In this document: positions 1-8,794 of the stretch, in pieces
Position numbering within the stretch: the stretch's first letter is position 1
Layout: each line of letters begins with the position of its first letter
Source of the DNA: a virus
IMG/VR virus record: IMGVR_UViG_3300025712_000040
Location: 1 to 23,224 of that record
DNA length: 23,224 nucleotides
Strand: one strand, 5' to 3'
Notes under the pieces: generated by a model
What the model saw: only the letters and a program-made list of their open reading frames with translations
Databases searched by the model: none
Told to the model about the DNA's origin: nothing
Program-made: the position numbers and the translations under genes

Positions 1-1
1 C

Positions 2-586
2 AATGAAAAGTCTCACACCACGATACGACCAGACTATAAAGCAACCACACTTCCAGAGACAGTTGGGTTTACACTACCAGCAGACAATACCATCAAACCC
101 AAATATCCATTTAATAAAACACTCGAGACGGAATCAGGACATTATTTTGAAATAGATGACACTGTAGGTAGGGAACACATTGTGAATTTCCATCGCAGTG
201 GTACATATAATGAGATCACAAACACAGGGGATAGTATTTATCGTCATGTCAATGATCATTATGAGGTAATTTGTAAAGATGAAAATGTATATATTGGTGG
301 CAATGCGACACTCCATGTTGAGTCTGGTAATATCACTATTAATGTGCAAACAGGTGATGCCAGCATACATGTTGGAGGCAATGTTTCCGCCACGATCGGA
401 GGTTCAACAACCATTACATCCACCGAAGATATTAGCATGACTGCTCCTACGATCGCGATTGATGGGGAAGTCACAGTAACAAAAAATATAGTTGCTCAGG
501 GTGAAGTGACAGGTAAAGAGATAGAACTGTCAACTCATGTCCATACTGAACAGGGTGATGGTAAAGATGTATCCAAACCCAAATAG
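2..586 (+). CDS. gp5: Baseplate spike, gp5-type C-terminal part (5' partial)
   Basis: The frame is open from base 2, so the gene begins before the window; 194 residues are visible. The visible part becomes a repetitive beta structure (blocks such as IGGNATLHVESGN and VGGNVSATIGGSTTIT), as expected for the triple-stranded beta-helix of gp5/gpV/VgrG-type spikes. Sixteen residues from the C-terminus is a His-x-His motif (HVH, codons at 536-544), placed like the iron-binding HxH at the tip of the P2 gpV and phi92 gp138 spikes. The chain ends GKDVSKPK. In the virion this would be the membrane-piercing tip of the central hub. The T4-type lysozyme domain, if present, would lie upstream and cannot be seen. 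It is followed by gp25 and gp6, which supports the baseplate assignment. Confidence is good for spike, moderate for the exact gp5 label. Confidence 0.8.
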   Translation, partial: NEKSHTTIRPDYKATTLPETVGFTLPADNTIKPKYPFNKTLETESGHYFEIDDTVGREHIVNFHRSGTYNEITNTGDSIYRHVNDHYEVICKDENVYIGGNATLHVESGNITINVQTGDASIHVGGNVSATIGGSTTITSTEDISMTAPTIAIDGEVTVTKNIVAQGEVTGKEIELSTHVHTEQGDGKDVSKPK

Positions 587-630
587 ATGGGTTTTCATGT
601 ATAATCTCTTGAGTAAATCCATACAAACTG

Positions 631-638
631 TATAAATA
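631..638 (+). promoter_or_regulatory. T4-type late promoter before gp25
   Basis: Exact TATAAATA octamer, the -10 element used by T4 late transcription (sigma factor gp55 with co-activator gp33 and clamp gp45). In T4 spacing the start of transcription would fall about six bases after the octamer, near base 644, immediately at the gp25 start codon. It lies in the 58-base gap 587-644, which otherwise shows no feature. Confidence 0.7.
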
Positions 639-644
639 ACTGAT

Positions 645-1067
645 ATGGCAACTGAAATAGTAAACAAAGGTAAGAATGTCGCGAAGAAATACTTTACCGA
701 TCTAGATCTTAAATTTGGTGCGAACCCAGTGACTCGAGACGTGAATCTTAAGAGTGACTCTGATGCCATTCGACGAGCAGTCAAGAACCTTGTGTTGACA
801 GACAACTTTGAAAGACCCTTTAAACCTGGAATCGGAGCGAACATCCGAGGACTCTTATTTGAGTTAACAGGGGAGGATCTGATAGATGAAATCGAACTAC
901 GCATTAAGAAACTGCTCCGCAACTTTGAACCTCGTATTGATAATATAAAAATTGTTGCGAGTGAAGACACCCTAGACAGCAACGAATTGGCAGTGTCAAT
1001 ATATTATGATATAACAAATGATCCAAGACCCCAACAGTTGGATATAATACTCAATAGAATCAGATAG
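645..1067 (+). CDS. gp25: Baseplate wedge subunit gp25
   Basis: A 140-residue protein of the gp25/GPW family. The N-terminal YFTDLDLKFG and the following AIRRAVKNLVLTDNFERPF are the family signature, with FELTGEDL further on. The family forms the inner baseplate wedge core around the hub, contacting gp6 and the sheath end, and also occurs in contractile injection systems. Length is close to T4 gp25 (about 132). The start is the only ATG in the frame; an in-frame TAA lies at 633-635, and any GTG start would remove the conserved motif. No Shine-Dalgarno sequence precedes it, because the late promoter box ends seven bases upstream. gp6 follows after eight bases. Confidence 0.93.
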   Translation: MATEIVNKGKNVAKKYFTDLDLKFGANPVTRDVNLKSDSDAIRRAVKNLVLTDNFERPFKPGIGANIRGLLFELTGEDLIDEIELRIKKLLRNFEPRIDNIKIVASEDTLDSNELAVSIYYDITNDPRPQQLDIILNRIR

Positions 1068-1075
1068 GAAATAAC

Positions 1076-2947
1076 ATGGCGATCAACAGTTCATCCCTCA
1101 ATGTAACAGAAACTGACTTCGAGAATATATCAGATAATCTGAAAGAGTTCCTCAAAGGTCAAAGCACACTGAAAGACTATGACTTTGAAGGTTCTACACT
1201 GAGTATCCTGATCGATCTCTTAGCATATAACTCACACATCTCAGCATTTAATACCAACTTGGCAGCATCTGAATTATTTTTAGAAACTGCACAGTTGAGA
1301 AAGAATGTGATCAGTAGAGCCAAAGAGTTAGGATATGTGCCGACTTCATATTCAGGTGCATCCTCACAGTTTGAGATGCAACTGCTGAATGTCCGCAGTG
1401 CTGATGGTTCTTATCCATCCTTGAGTGAGATGACTCTGGTACGAGGATCTCGATTCTCTACTGTGTTTGACAGTTCTACTTATAACTTTGTGGTGACTTC
1501 ATCGGTCACTCCTACACAAAATGGTTCCACCTATACATACAGCAGCATCCCTTTAAAACAAGGTACATATGTCACGGATACTTATGTGTACGATAGTCAA
1601 CTTTCAAATCCTAAATTTAAACTCAGCAACGAAAGAGTGGATGCAGGTTCTATCTCACTGTCTGTGAACAGCGACAGTGTGACCACAGGTTGGACGAAAG
1701 CAGGGGATCTTTCCAGTATTACCACAACTTCAACAGTATTCTTTACGCAAGAAAATGATGAAGGATTCACCGAAATATATTTTGGTGACAACACCATTGG
1801 ATTATCTCCTAAAGACGGAGATGTGATTACAGCAACTTACATTGTTGTGGATACAGTTCATGCCAATGGTGCTAAAGTATTTTCATTGATTGATGCGATC
1901 AATGGATTCTCTAATGCAATCGTGACCAATGTGACCACTGCTTATGGTGGTGCAGAGAACGAAAGCATTGAGTCAATTAAATTTAAAGCATCCAAGTTTT
2001 ATTCATCGCAAAATCGTTTGGTGACTCTCAATGACTATAAAGCAAAGGTCACTGAGTTTTATCCTAACGCAGATGCGATAGCAATATGGGGTGGAGAAGA
2101 TAATGATCCACCAGAGTATGGCAAAATCTTTTTAACCATTAAACCTATTAATTCAGATTATTTAAGTGAAAATGAAAAAGATGTGATCAAGTCTCGTTTG
2201 CGTGACTTGAACATGCTCACTGTTCGACCTGTGATTGTAGATGCGGAAGTAATAGATATATTAATTAAATCTACCTTTAAATACAATCCAAGAACAGCAA
2301 CAGTTTCCAAGGGAGAACTAGAATCTCTAGTGACCTCTACTATTACAACATTTGATACCAACAATCTTAATGGATTTGATGCGGTGTTCCGATCATCTAA
2401 CTTGTCGAAAGACATTGATGCCACGGATCCAAGTATCTTATCAAATGTCACAACAGTTAAACTGAGAAAAACATTGAAACCAACCCTCAATACTTCGTTG
2501 GGATACACTCTCAACTTTGGTAATGCACTCTATCATCCGCACAGTGGACATGCAAGTACGACAGGAGGAATTTTGGTTTCTACAGGATTTAAAATATCAG
2601 GTGATAGTGTAACAACTTATTACTTTGATGATGATGGTGCTGGTAATTTGAGAAGATATTACTTCTCTGGTTCTACACGTGTGTATTCCGATCCTACAGC
2701 AGGAACGATTGATTACACCACAGGAAAAATTACCATCAACGGAATCATTGTAACAGGTACATCTAACACTGATAAATCAATTTACTTCACCATCGTCCCA
2801 AACAGTTATGATGTAACTGCGACTCGAGGACAACTCATTGATATTAAACAAGGTTTGATAACAGTGACAGGTGAAGCAGACACCATCGCAAGTGGTGAAT
2901 CGAGTGCTGGTGTCGGATATTCATCCGTGACATCATACTCCACATAA
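1076..2947 (+). CDS. gp6: Baseplate wedge subunit gp6
   Basis: A 623-residue protein, close to T4 gp6 (660). The N-terminal 110 residues contain the recognisable gp6/baseplate_J pattern: DYDFEGSTLSILIDLLAYNS, then NLAASELFLETAQLR and SRAKELGYVP. The middle holds the beta-rich J-like domain, with YFGDNTIGLSPKDGDVITATYI and NRLVTLNDYKAKV. gp6 dimers join neighbouring wedges into the continuous inner baseplate ring and interact with gp25 and gp7. The start has a good ribosome site: AGGAAA overlaps the gp25 stop codon, giving tight coupling between the two genes. Arginine is coded by CGN and AGA in similar numbers, unlike the AGA-dominated fibre genes downstream. Confidence 0.93.
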   Translation: MAINSSSLNVTETDFENISDNLKEFLKGQSTLKDYDFEGSTLSILIDLLAYNSHISAFNTNLAASELFLETAQLRKNVISRAKELGYVPTSYSGASSQFEMQLLNVRSADGSYPSLSEMTLVRGSRFSTVFDSSTYNFVVTSSVTPTQNGSTYTYSSIPLKQGTYVTDTYVYDSQLSNPKFKLSNERVDAGSISLSVNSDSVTTGWTKAGDLSSITTTSTVFFTQENDEGFTEIYFGDNTIGLSPKDGDVITATYIVVDTVHANGAKVFSLIDAINGFSNAIVTNVTTAYGGAENESIESIKFKASKFYSSQNRLVTLNDYKAKVTEFYPNADAIAIWGGEDNDPPEYGKIFLTIKPINSDYLSENEKDVIKSRLRDLNMLTVRPVIVDAEVIDILIKSTFKYNPRTATVSKGELESLVTSTITTFDTNNLNGFDAVFRSSNLSKDIDATDPSILSNVTTVKLRKTLKPTLNTSLGYTLNFGNALYHPHSGHASTTGGILVSTGFKISGDSVTTYYFDDDGAGNLRRYYFSGSTRVYSDPTAGTIDYTTGKITINGIIVTGTSNTDKSIYFTIVPNSYDVTATRGQLIDIKQGLITVTGEADTIASGESSAGVGYSSVTSYST

Positions 2948-2959
2948 TGAATAAAGTGG

Positions 2960-2993
2960 TGCGAGTCCCGCAAGTAGTTTCCCTCGAAAGAGG
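2960..2993 (+). promoter_or_regulatory. Two small hairpins in the gp6 to next-gene gap
   Basis: The 68-base gap 2948-3015 can form two 4-bp hairpins. The first is TGCG/CGCA (2960-2963 with 2969-2972) around a 5-base loop. The second is CCTC/GAGG (2982-2985 with 2990-2993) closed by a GAAA tetraloop and followed by ATTTTAATTTT. The second resembles a very short intrinsic terminator or an mRNA end stabiliser. The next gene's ribosome site TTAGGAG (3003-3009) lies just after the T-rich run. Stems are short, so this may be chance. Confidence 0.3.
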
Positions 2994-3015
2994 ATTTTAA
3001 TTTTAGGAGAATAAA

Positions 3016-3498
3016 ATGGCAGATAAAAAAATAACTGCATTGACCCAAGTGTCTAACTCAGACATCGGTGGTGCAGATTTACTACACATTGTTGACGATC
3101 CAGGTGGAACACCTGTCAACAAAAAAATGACAATTAACCAATTGTTTGAAAATATCCCTACATTTTTAGCATCTGATGATCTTACCACATACACAGGTAA
3201 TGCAAGTGCTGACCTCAATACTGAGTTCACAACATTGTATGACTTGAATGCTGCAGCATCATCAACGACTGCTACAGGTACATTGGGCGATGGATCAAAC
3301 ACAGGTCAATTAAAAATAATCGGTATGACGACTGCTCCTTCCACAAGTTCAACTGCTGTAATTACAGTCACGAACTTTGGTTCTACAGGAACTGCAACTA
3401 ACCAACTCACATTTGATGCAGTTGGTGAGTTCACACTCTTGTTCTGGAACGGAAGCAAATGGTATGTCGTTGCAAACTATGGTGCAACAGTAGCATAA
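3016..3498 (+). CDS. Small fibre-like virion protein between gp6 and gp7
   Basis: A 160-residue protein I recognise only by type. The first 45 residues (KKITALTQVSNSDIGGADLL ... KKMTINQLF) match the head pattern of many marine phage tail-fibre proteins, in which a short 'KIT.LT ... L.I.D' segment precedes a shaft. The second half is Ser/Thr/Gly-rich and ends in LFWNGSKWYVVANYGA, a C-terminal beta motif common in marine phage adhesion and decoration proteins. No membrane segment or catalytic motif is visible. The start has a strong ribosome site (TTAGGAG, 7 bases away). It ends one base before the gp7 start. Its position inside the wedge operon suggests a structural part attached to gp6 or gp7; T4 has no gene here. 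Confidence 0.75.
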   Translation: MADKKITALTQVSNSDIGGADLLHIVDDPGGTPVNKKMTINQLFENIPTFLASDDLTTYTGNASADLNTEFTTLYDLNAAASSTTATGTLGDGSNTGQLKIIGMTTAPSTSSTAVITVTNFGSTGTATNQLTFDAVGEFTLLFWNGSKWYVVANYGATVA

Positions 3499-3499
3499 T

Positions 3500-6400
3500 A
3501 TGCCTTTTTCAGTAGACAAGTTTTCTAATCAAATAACCAGACTCCTCCCTGGATTCGTCCAAGAGGAGTCTGATGGATTACTTGCCTTCTTAAAAGCATA
3601 CTTCGAATTTCTTGAGAGTGGGGTTCTCACTCTCAAGTCTGAAGAAGAACTAGATTTCTTAAGTCTAGAGGCAGAGACAGGATCGGTCTTATTTGAAGAT
3701 GCGACCACTGCTCCGACTCCGACTGCGAAATCAAAAATAGTAGCAGAGCAAAACTCCAACAATGATAACATTGGTGCGACTGCTTTTATTAATGGAGAAT
3801 ATATCTTTGGTAATGCCTCTGGTGCACTCGCAAAGATTCGTGTTGTCGCTGACAGCAAAATATACATAGAAGAAATTAACTCTAGAACTTTTGAACCAGG
3901 AGAGACTATTATCGGTAGAACCTCTCAGCAACAAGGTGTCATTGCAAGTTTCCAAGAAAACAGTATCGCAGCAAATAATAATCTGCTTAAATATGCAGAT
4001 ATTGATACGACCATAGGATCATTCCTTACTTTCTTCCAACAAGACTTCATGCCGAGTATCGACTTCTCTGTATCTGCAGATAAACGATTACTCATTAAGC
4101 ATGTCAAAGATTTATACCAACGCAAAGGAACTAAAGAATCATTAGAGTTCCTCATGCGTATCTTATATCAACAGGATGCAGAAGTTGCATATCCTATTGA
4201 GAATACTCTACACGCATCCGATTCATCTTGGATAGAACCTAACATCATACAAGCATATGTTGCCGAAGGGCAACCACCCAACAATGGTAAAGTGGTGCGA
4301 TATGCTGCCGATGGGGTGACCATAGAAGCAGAAGCGATCATTGAGAATGTATACTTTACAGCAGGGGATGAAACTGCGTATCGTTGTGAGATCTCAATCA
4401 ATCACCTTGGCACTTTTGCTGTGGGTGATGCAGTATCTTTTATTAATAGAGATGACAATACTGTTACGACAGGTGTTTTGCGTGGAGTAGTCAGTGGCAT
4501 TAATGTCGATGAAAGTTCTACCTATTTATCTGATGCCGATGGAGATAGAATCCTATTAGAGGGTGACACAGGTTCAGGTTTATATCTCGAAGGAGGGGAT
4601 GCTGGTTCTAATTATAGTATCTCTGATCAAATTAATTTTTCTTCCGCAATCGGAGACGATGCAGTTGATGCAACTGCTCAGATTAACGGATTAACCTCTG
4701 GTGGTGTGACTGAAGTCTATGTTGAGGACGGAGGTTCTGGTTATTCCACTGGAGACTTAGTTATATTTGATGATTCGTCTACGATGGGTTCTGGTGCTTT
4801 CGCACAAATAGAATCAATCGGAGATCAGATTTTATTAGAATCTGGTACACAATGGGGTCATTTTAAATTCACAGCAACAAATGGACAAACCATCTTCGAA
4901 GGACATGATGACTTACATCAGATGATGGCATTTGATTCTGCCACAGTGGTAGTCTATCAGAATGATGTAAAACTTACTTCAGGATACAATGTCTTCACCA
5001 ATAAGATCGTATTATCCTCAGGTGCAGCACTCAATGATAAGATAGAAGTCTATGCTTATTTTAACAACCTAACTTTTGAAGACGGATCTGTCGTTGGATT
5101 AGATACCAACCAAACAGAAATAAGATCTATTCAAATTAGTTCTCCTGGAGCAGGATATCAATTTACACCTCTTGCTTATCCAGGTGGGTTTATGTATTTT
5201 TCTGATGTGACTGGATTCCAAAAAGGTGAAGTCATTACAGGCAGTGATGCAAGTGCTACAGGTATTATCGTGTATGTAGACACAGAACTGAATCGTTTGG
5301 TGGTCGGAAGAAGAAGTTCCGATGCTAATGTATTCGCAGCAACCGATACAATTACAGGAGGCACCTCTGGTACTTCCGCAACAATTATCAACCACAATGT
5401 GACATCAGGTACAGGTGCAATCCTTATACCTCATGGCGATAACATTGGTGGTATCGCATCCTTGCGTATGCAAGATGCAGGAAACAAGTATGATGAGAGT
5501 GGTATATTAGATGATGCCGATACCATTGTCACGATGCTTGTTACCACACCAAGTACAACTCCGACTAGAGATACAGTTTTAACAGGAGATACTTCAGGTG
5601 TGACAGCAACCATTGTCGATTATAATAGCAATCGACATATATTAAAAGTTAAAAACATATCAGGTCCATTCTTAGAAGGTGAGACTTGTACATTCTCTAG
5701 CAGTGAATCCCTCAAAGTTGCTAAGTATAGACCTCTCAATGCGAGAGGTAATTTAGCAGGGGAAACTGAAATCGATGGAAACTTCTTAAACGATTATGGT
5801 TACACCGATGCATCAGGAATGGCAATACATGATTCACTTTATTACCAATCACATTCTTATGTGGTCAAGGTTGGTGAATCTATTAATAGATATCGTTCTA
5901 TTGTCAAAGACTTAGTCCATCCGACAGGTCATATCTTCTTTGGTGAAGTAGCAATACGATCTGATATTAATGCACAAGCAAATATATACAACAGAATATT
6001 TGATGGCACGAATGTCTCTCGTTCTTTTGTACCTACATTATACATTGGGTCTAAGGTTGACGCATTGGGTATTGTTTATGAAGACAATACATGGTACGAT
6101 GAAATAGAGGGTATTAATAACGAATATGCAGTAGGTCTAGAAGATGACAGTGGTGTATTACGAGCAGAAAGATACTATCAAGAAGGTTCAACTATTTATG
6201 ATCAAGTCACAGGACAAGGATTCGTAGTTGGTACTGACATTGTAGAAGATACCGATGACTTCTATCGAAGAATCGTAGAGGCAGAGGCAAAGATGCATGC
6301 CAAGCATGATATTAAAGTTATTATCCCTACAGCAAGTGCAGATGTGTCTGACGAAAGTCCAGTACTACGAGCAGCAGGTGTTCCTGTTGTAAATACTGAT

Positions 6401-7273
6401 CCAAGAACCGATGGATCTATTACTGAACCTAACACCGAATATGGTGACTCAGAAATGAGAAGTCGACATGTAAACCTCTTTATCGTTCAATCAATCGCTT
6501 CCGCATCCTCACAAGTAGGAACTAGAACAGACCAAAGTTCATCCACAGCAACAACCCTTGCGATTGATTCAGGATCTCATGATTACTTTAATAGAGATGG
6601 AATCAAGAGACCAGCAAGAGAAGGAAAAGTTTATCAAGTATCTATGTTCGAAGAAGAACGATTGGTACTCGAAACAGGTGAGCATATCTTACCTGAACCA
6701 GAGCATGGAAACATGCGTATGGAAAATGGTATTAACCAGAATAACAATACCAACTTAATTACAACCTCTACCATTTTGCCACCAGATGATCATCTGGCAG
6801 AGCATGGAGATAATATCCAATTAGAAGATGGTGATCGTCTGGGATTAGAAGAGGCAACTGTAAATGAGATACAGGGATATTTCGTCACAGAGCGATCTTA
6901 CGAAACATCTAAATACCTTATGTCTGAAGATAATGATAGAATCATCAGTGAAAATGACGAACCTATCTTACAAGAAAACGCAGGAGAAACTTTAGTCACA
7001 TTTGCTAGAGTTGGACCCTCTGTGCGTACGATTGATATTATACAAAGACAACAAGTTTACGATATATCTTACTACATTTTAGACGAAGAAGAAGATAATA
7101 TCATAATGGAAGATCAGTTTGGTTCTCTTATGTCAGAGGCATCATCCTCTGAAGGATTAAGAATCGCTGATATAAACCACACTTATGCTAACTATACAAT
7201 ACAACAATTGGATGAGCATAAGCATAATAAGACTAATTTTTCTCTTTCAGCACATGTTGTGTCTGGAGAATGA
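3500..7273 (+). CDS. gp7: Baseplate wedge protein gp7, rearranged and enlarged
   Basis: A 1257-residue protein (T4 gp7: 1032). Homology to the C-terminal third of T4 gp7 is visible: FLKAYFEFLES (about residue 30) matches T4 FCEAYIQYLS; SADKR followed by YQRKGTKESLEFLMRILY (192-222) matches T4 NADKR and YSTKGIEASYKFLFKVLY; LVHPTGHIFFGEV (805-817) matches T4 VHPVGFGFIA. These T4-like pieces now begin at the N-terminus, and about 580 residues of beta-module insertions separate the last two. Inserts include Gly-rich 'GGSGY' segments and repeated 'GExIxGxTSG' units. The C-terminal tail (about 1053-1218) carries acidic 'LxED/LLE' repeats. gp7 initiates wedge assembly with gp10 and binds gp8 in T4, and here gp8 is the next gene. 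The start has a weak ribosome site and sits one base after the previous stop, so coupling is likely. Confidence 0.85.
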   Translation: MPFSVDKFSNQITRLLPGFVQEESDGLLAFLKAYFEFLESGVLTLKSEEELDFLSLEAETGSVLFEDATTAPTPTAKSKIVAEQNSNNDNIGATAFINGEYIFGNASGALAKIRVVADSKIYIEEINSRTFEPGETIIGRTSQQQGVIASFQENSIAANNNLLKYADIDTTIGSFLTFFQQDFMPSIDFSVSADKRLLIKHVKDLYQRKGTKESLEFLMRILYQQDAEVAYPIENTLHASDSSWIEPNIIQAYVAEGQPPNNGKVVRYAADGVTIEAEAIIENVYFTAGDETAYRCEISINHLGTFAVGDAVSFINRDDNTVTTGVLRGVVSGINVDESSTYLSDADGDRILLEGDTGSGLYLEGGDAGSNYSISDQINFSSAIGDDAVDATAQINGLTSGGVTEVYVEDGGSGYSTGDLVIFDDSSTMGSGAFAQIESIGDQILLESGTQWGHFKFTATNGQTIFEGHDDLHQMMAFDSATVVVYQNDVKLTSGYNVFTNKIVLSSGAALNDKIEVYAYFNNLTFEDGSVVGLDTNQTEIRSIQISSPGAGYQFTPLAYPGGFMYFSDVTGFQKGEVITGSDASATGIIVYVDTELNRLVVGRRSSDANVFAATDTITGGTSGTSATIINHNVTSGTGAILIPHGDNIGGIASLRMQDAGNKYDESGILDDADTIVTMLVTTPSTTPTRDTVLTGDTSGVTATIVDYNSNRHILKVKNISGPFLEGETCTFSSSESLKVAKYRPLNARGNLAGETEIDGNFLNDYGYTDASGMAIHDSLYYQSHSYVVKVGESINRYRSIVKDLVHPTGHIFFGEVAIRSDINAQANIYNRIFDGTNVSRSFVPTLYIGSKVDALGIVYEDNTWYDEIEGINNEYAVGLEDDSGVLRAERYYQEGSTIYDQVTGQGFVVGTDIVEDTDDFYRRIVEAEAKMHAKHDIKVIIPTASADVSDESPVLRAAGVPVVNTDPRTDGSITEPNTEYGDSEMRSRHVNLFIVQSIASASSQVGTRTDQSSSTATTLAIDSGSHDYFNRDGIKRPAREGKVYQVSMFEEERLVLETGEHILPEPEHGNMRMENGINQNNNTNLITTSTILPPDDHLAEHGDNIQLEDGDRLGLEEATVNEIQGYFVTERSYETSKYLMSEDNDRIISENDEPILQENAGETLVTFARVGPSVRTIDIIQRQQVYDISYYILDEEEDNIIMEDQFGSLMSEASSSEGLRIADINHTYANYTIQQLDEHKHNKTNFSLSAHVVSGE
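6656..7155 (+). repeat. Acidic LLE/LED repeats in the gp7 C-terminal tail
   Basis: About residues 1053-1218 of the gp7 homologue repeat a short hydrophobic-acidic unit: RLVLETGEHIL, NIQLEDGDRLGLEE, YLMSEDNDRIISENDEPILQE and NIIMEDQFGSLMSE. Two earlier copies are DRILLEGDTGSGLYLEGG and DQILLESG. Such units are seen in phage fibre-like proteins and could form a stacked beta repeat. Period is irregular. Confidence 0.6.
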
Positions 7274-7274
7274 G

Positions 7275-7282
7275 TATAAATA
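7275..7282 (+). promoter_or_regulatory. T4-type late promoter before gp8
   Basis: Exact TATAAATA two bases after the gp7 stop codon (TGA, 7271-7273). The predicted start near 7288 gives a leader of about 24 bases that contains the ribosome site AGGAG (7301-7305) and the ATG at 7312. Confidence 0.75.
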
Positions 7283-7311
7283 GTATAACAATTAAATATT
7301 AGGAGCAAAGA

Positions 7312-8781
7312 ATGGCTGCAATTATCACAGAAAAGTTTCGTCTGAATAATGCCCGACAATTCAAGGAAGACTTTGGTGAATCTGCTTCTAGCACATACAT
7401 GTTTATCGGTCGCCCATGGTTATGGGGAACTGACGATACTGTCGTAACACCAGTGGATAATAATTCCAATGAAATCGACGCATATGACGACATGGTTGCT
7501 TTGAAGAAAATCACCTCATCCGATGTGTCACATGGTATAGTCAGAAGAGACTGGACAAGTGGAACAACTTATGACGAATATCGTCATGACTATTCCTCAT
7601 CAAACACTTCGCCCACAGGGGCATCGAATCTTTATGATTCAAAATTTTATGTAATTACTGAAGATTACAATGTTTACAAATGTATTAGAACTGGAAGAGA
7701 TTCTTCTGGTAATGCTATAGCATCTGATGTAAAACCAACAGGAACTTCAAGTTCTACTTTGGTTGCTACTTCAGATTCAAGTGCTGCAGCAGGTAGAGGA
7801 TATCTCTGGAAATACATGTACAGCATTAGTGCATCAGATGTAATTAAATTCGTAACAAATGACTTTATCCCAGTTAAAACTATTGGAGCACAAACCGAAG
7901 TGATCGGTGACAGTGCTGCTATAGGTTCAGCAGCAGCAGACGATAGTTCTGCACAATGGGATGTTGAGAACGACGCAGTTGATGGAGCAATTCTTCATGT
8001 AGCAGTTGACTCAGGTGGAGCAGGAATGAACAATGGTACTTACACCAGTGTCCCAATTAAAGGTGACAATGGTTCTGGTACTGATGCAGAATGTACTGTG
8101 ACCATCGCAGGTGGAGTGATTACTCACATCACCATGACAACAAATGGTACAGGATATAGAAATGCTCAGTTAAACCTTGCTGACATTTCAGGTGCAGGGA
8201 CTAACTCTGGTACATTAACAATAACACCTGTTATCTCACCAATTTATGGACATGGATCAGATCCTGTTTCTGAGTTGGGTGGAAACTATGTCATTCTAAA
8301 TGCTCGTTTAGAGTATGCAGAAGGGTCTGGTGATTTCCCTACAGATAACGATTTCCGAAGAATCGGATTAGTAGTTGACCCATTTAATGATGGTACTACT
8401 ACAGTTGCTACAGCAAGCACACTATCAGCATCGAATAAATTTATATTCGCATCTGGTGGATCAGCCAGTGTAGATGATATCATTATGGACGCAAGTTCTG
8501 ATGGAGTCGGTGTAGCAGTTGGGCGAGTCGTTTCTTATAATAGTTCTACAAGAGAAGTTTCATACATCCCTGTTCAAAACAGTGATGGTACAGTAGAAGA
8601 CTTCGCAGGTTCCGATACAGTTTATGTATCTGGTGCTTCAGTAGGAACTGTTTCCTCTATTACTGCAGGATATCCTGAAGTAGAAAGATACTCTGGTCAA
8701 GTAACTTACATTGAAAATAGAGGTGCTGTATCAAGAGCAGCAGACCAAATCGAAGATATTAAACTAATCATAGAGATGTAA
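7312..8781 (+). CDS. gp8: Baseplate wedge subunit gp8
   Basis: A 489-residue protein with T4 gp8 signatures in order. GRPWLW (33-38) corresponds to the T4 GRSEPW segment. IVRRDW (76-81) matches T4 IPRRDW. RGYLWKYMYSI (162-172) matches T4 GYVWEYLFEI. The last 33 residues (YSGQVTYIENRGAVSRAADQ ...) match T4 HSGEMIYMENRPPIIMAMDQ nearly position by position. T4 gp8 has 334 residues; the extra length lies mostly at about 205-320, a Gly/Ser/Thr-rich beta insert with GGAGMNNGTY and NGTGYRNAQL motifs similar to inserts in gp7 here. gp8 is a dimeric wedge component that binds gp7 and gp10 in T4. It has its own late promoter and a good AGGAG site. Confidence 0.9.
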   Translation: MAAIITEKFRLNNARQFKEDFGESASSTYMFIGRPWLWGTDDTVVTPVDNNSNEIDAYDDMVALKKITSSDVSHGIVRRDWTSGTTYDEYRHDYSSSNTSPTGASNLYDSKFYVITEDYNVYKCIRTGRDSSGNAIASDVKPTGTSSSTLVATSDSSAAAGRGYLWKYMYSISASDVIKFVTNDFIPVKTIGAQTEVIGDSAAIGSAAADDSSAQWDVENDAVDGAILHVAVDSGGAGMNNGTYTSVPIKGDNGSGTDAECTVTIAGGVITHITMTTNGTGYRNAQLNLADISGAGTNSGTLTITPVISPIYGHGSDPVSELGGNYVILNARLEYAEGSGDFPTDNDFRRIGLVVDPFNDGTTTVATASTLSASNKFIFASGGSASVDDIIMDASSDGVGVAVGRVVSYNSSTREVSYIPVQNSDGTVEDFAGSDTVYVSGASVGTVSSITAGYPEVERYSGQVTYIENRGAVSRAADQIEDIKLIIEM

Positions 8782-8794
8782 TTGAGGAAGCATA

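Noticed and set aside
2956-2972. GGTGCGAGTCCCGC looks like a tRNA T-loop (GGTTCGAGTCCCGC), hinting at a tRNA remnant or att site
   Set aside because: The T-stem pairs for only two bases, no anticodon or acceptor arms can be found upstream, and no integrase is seen.
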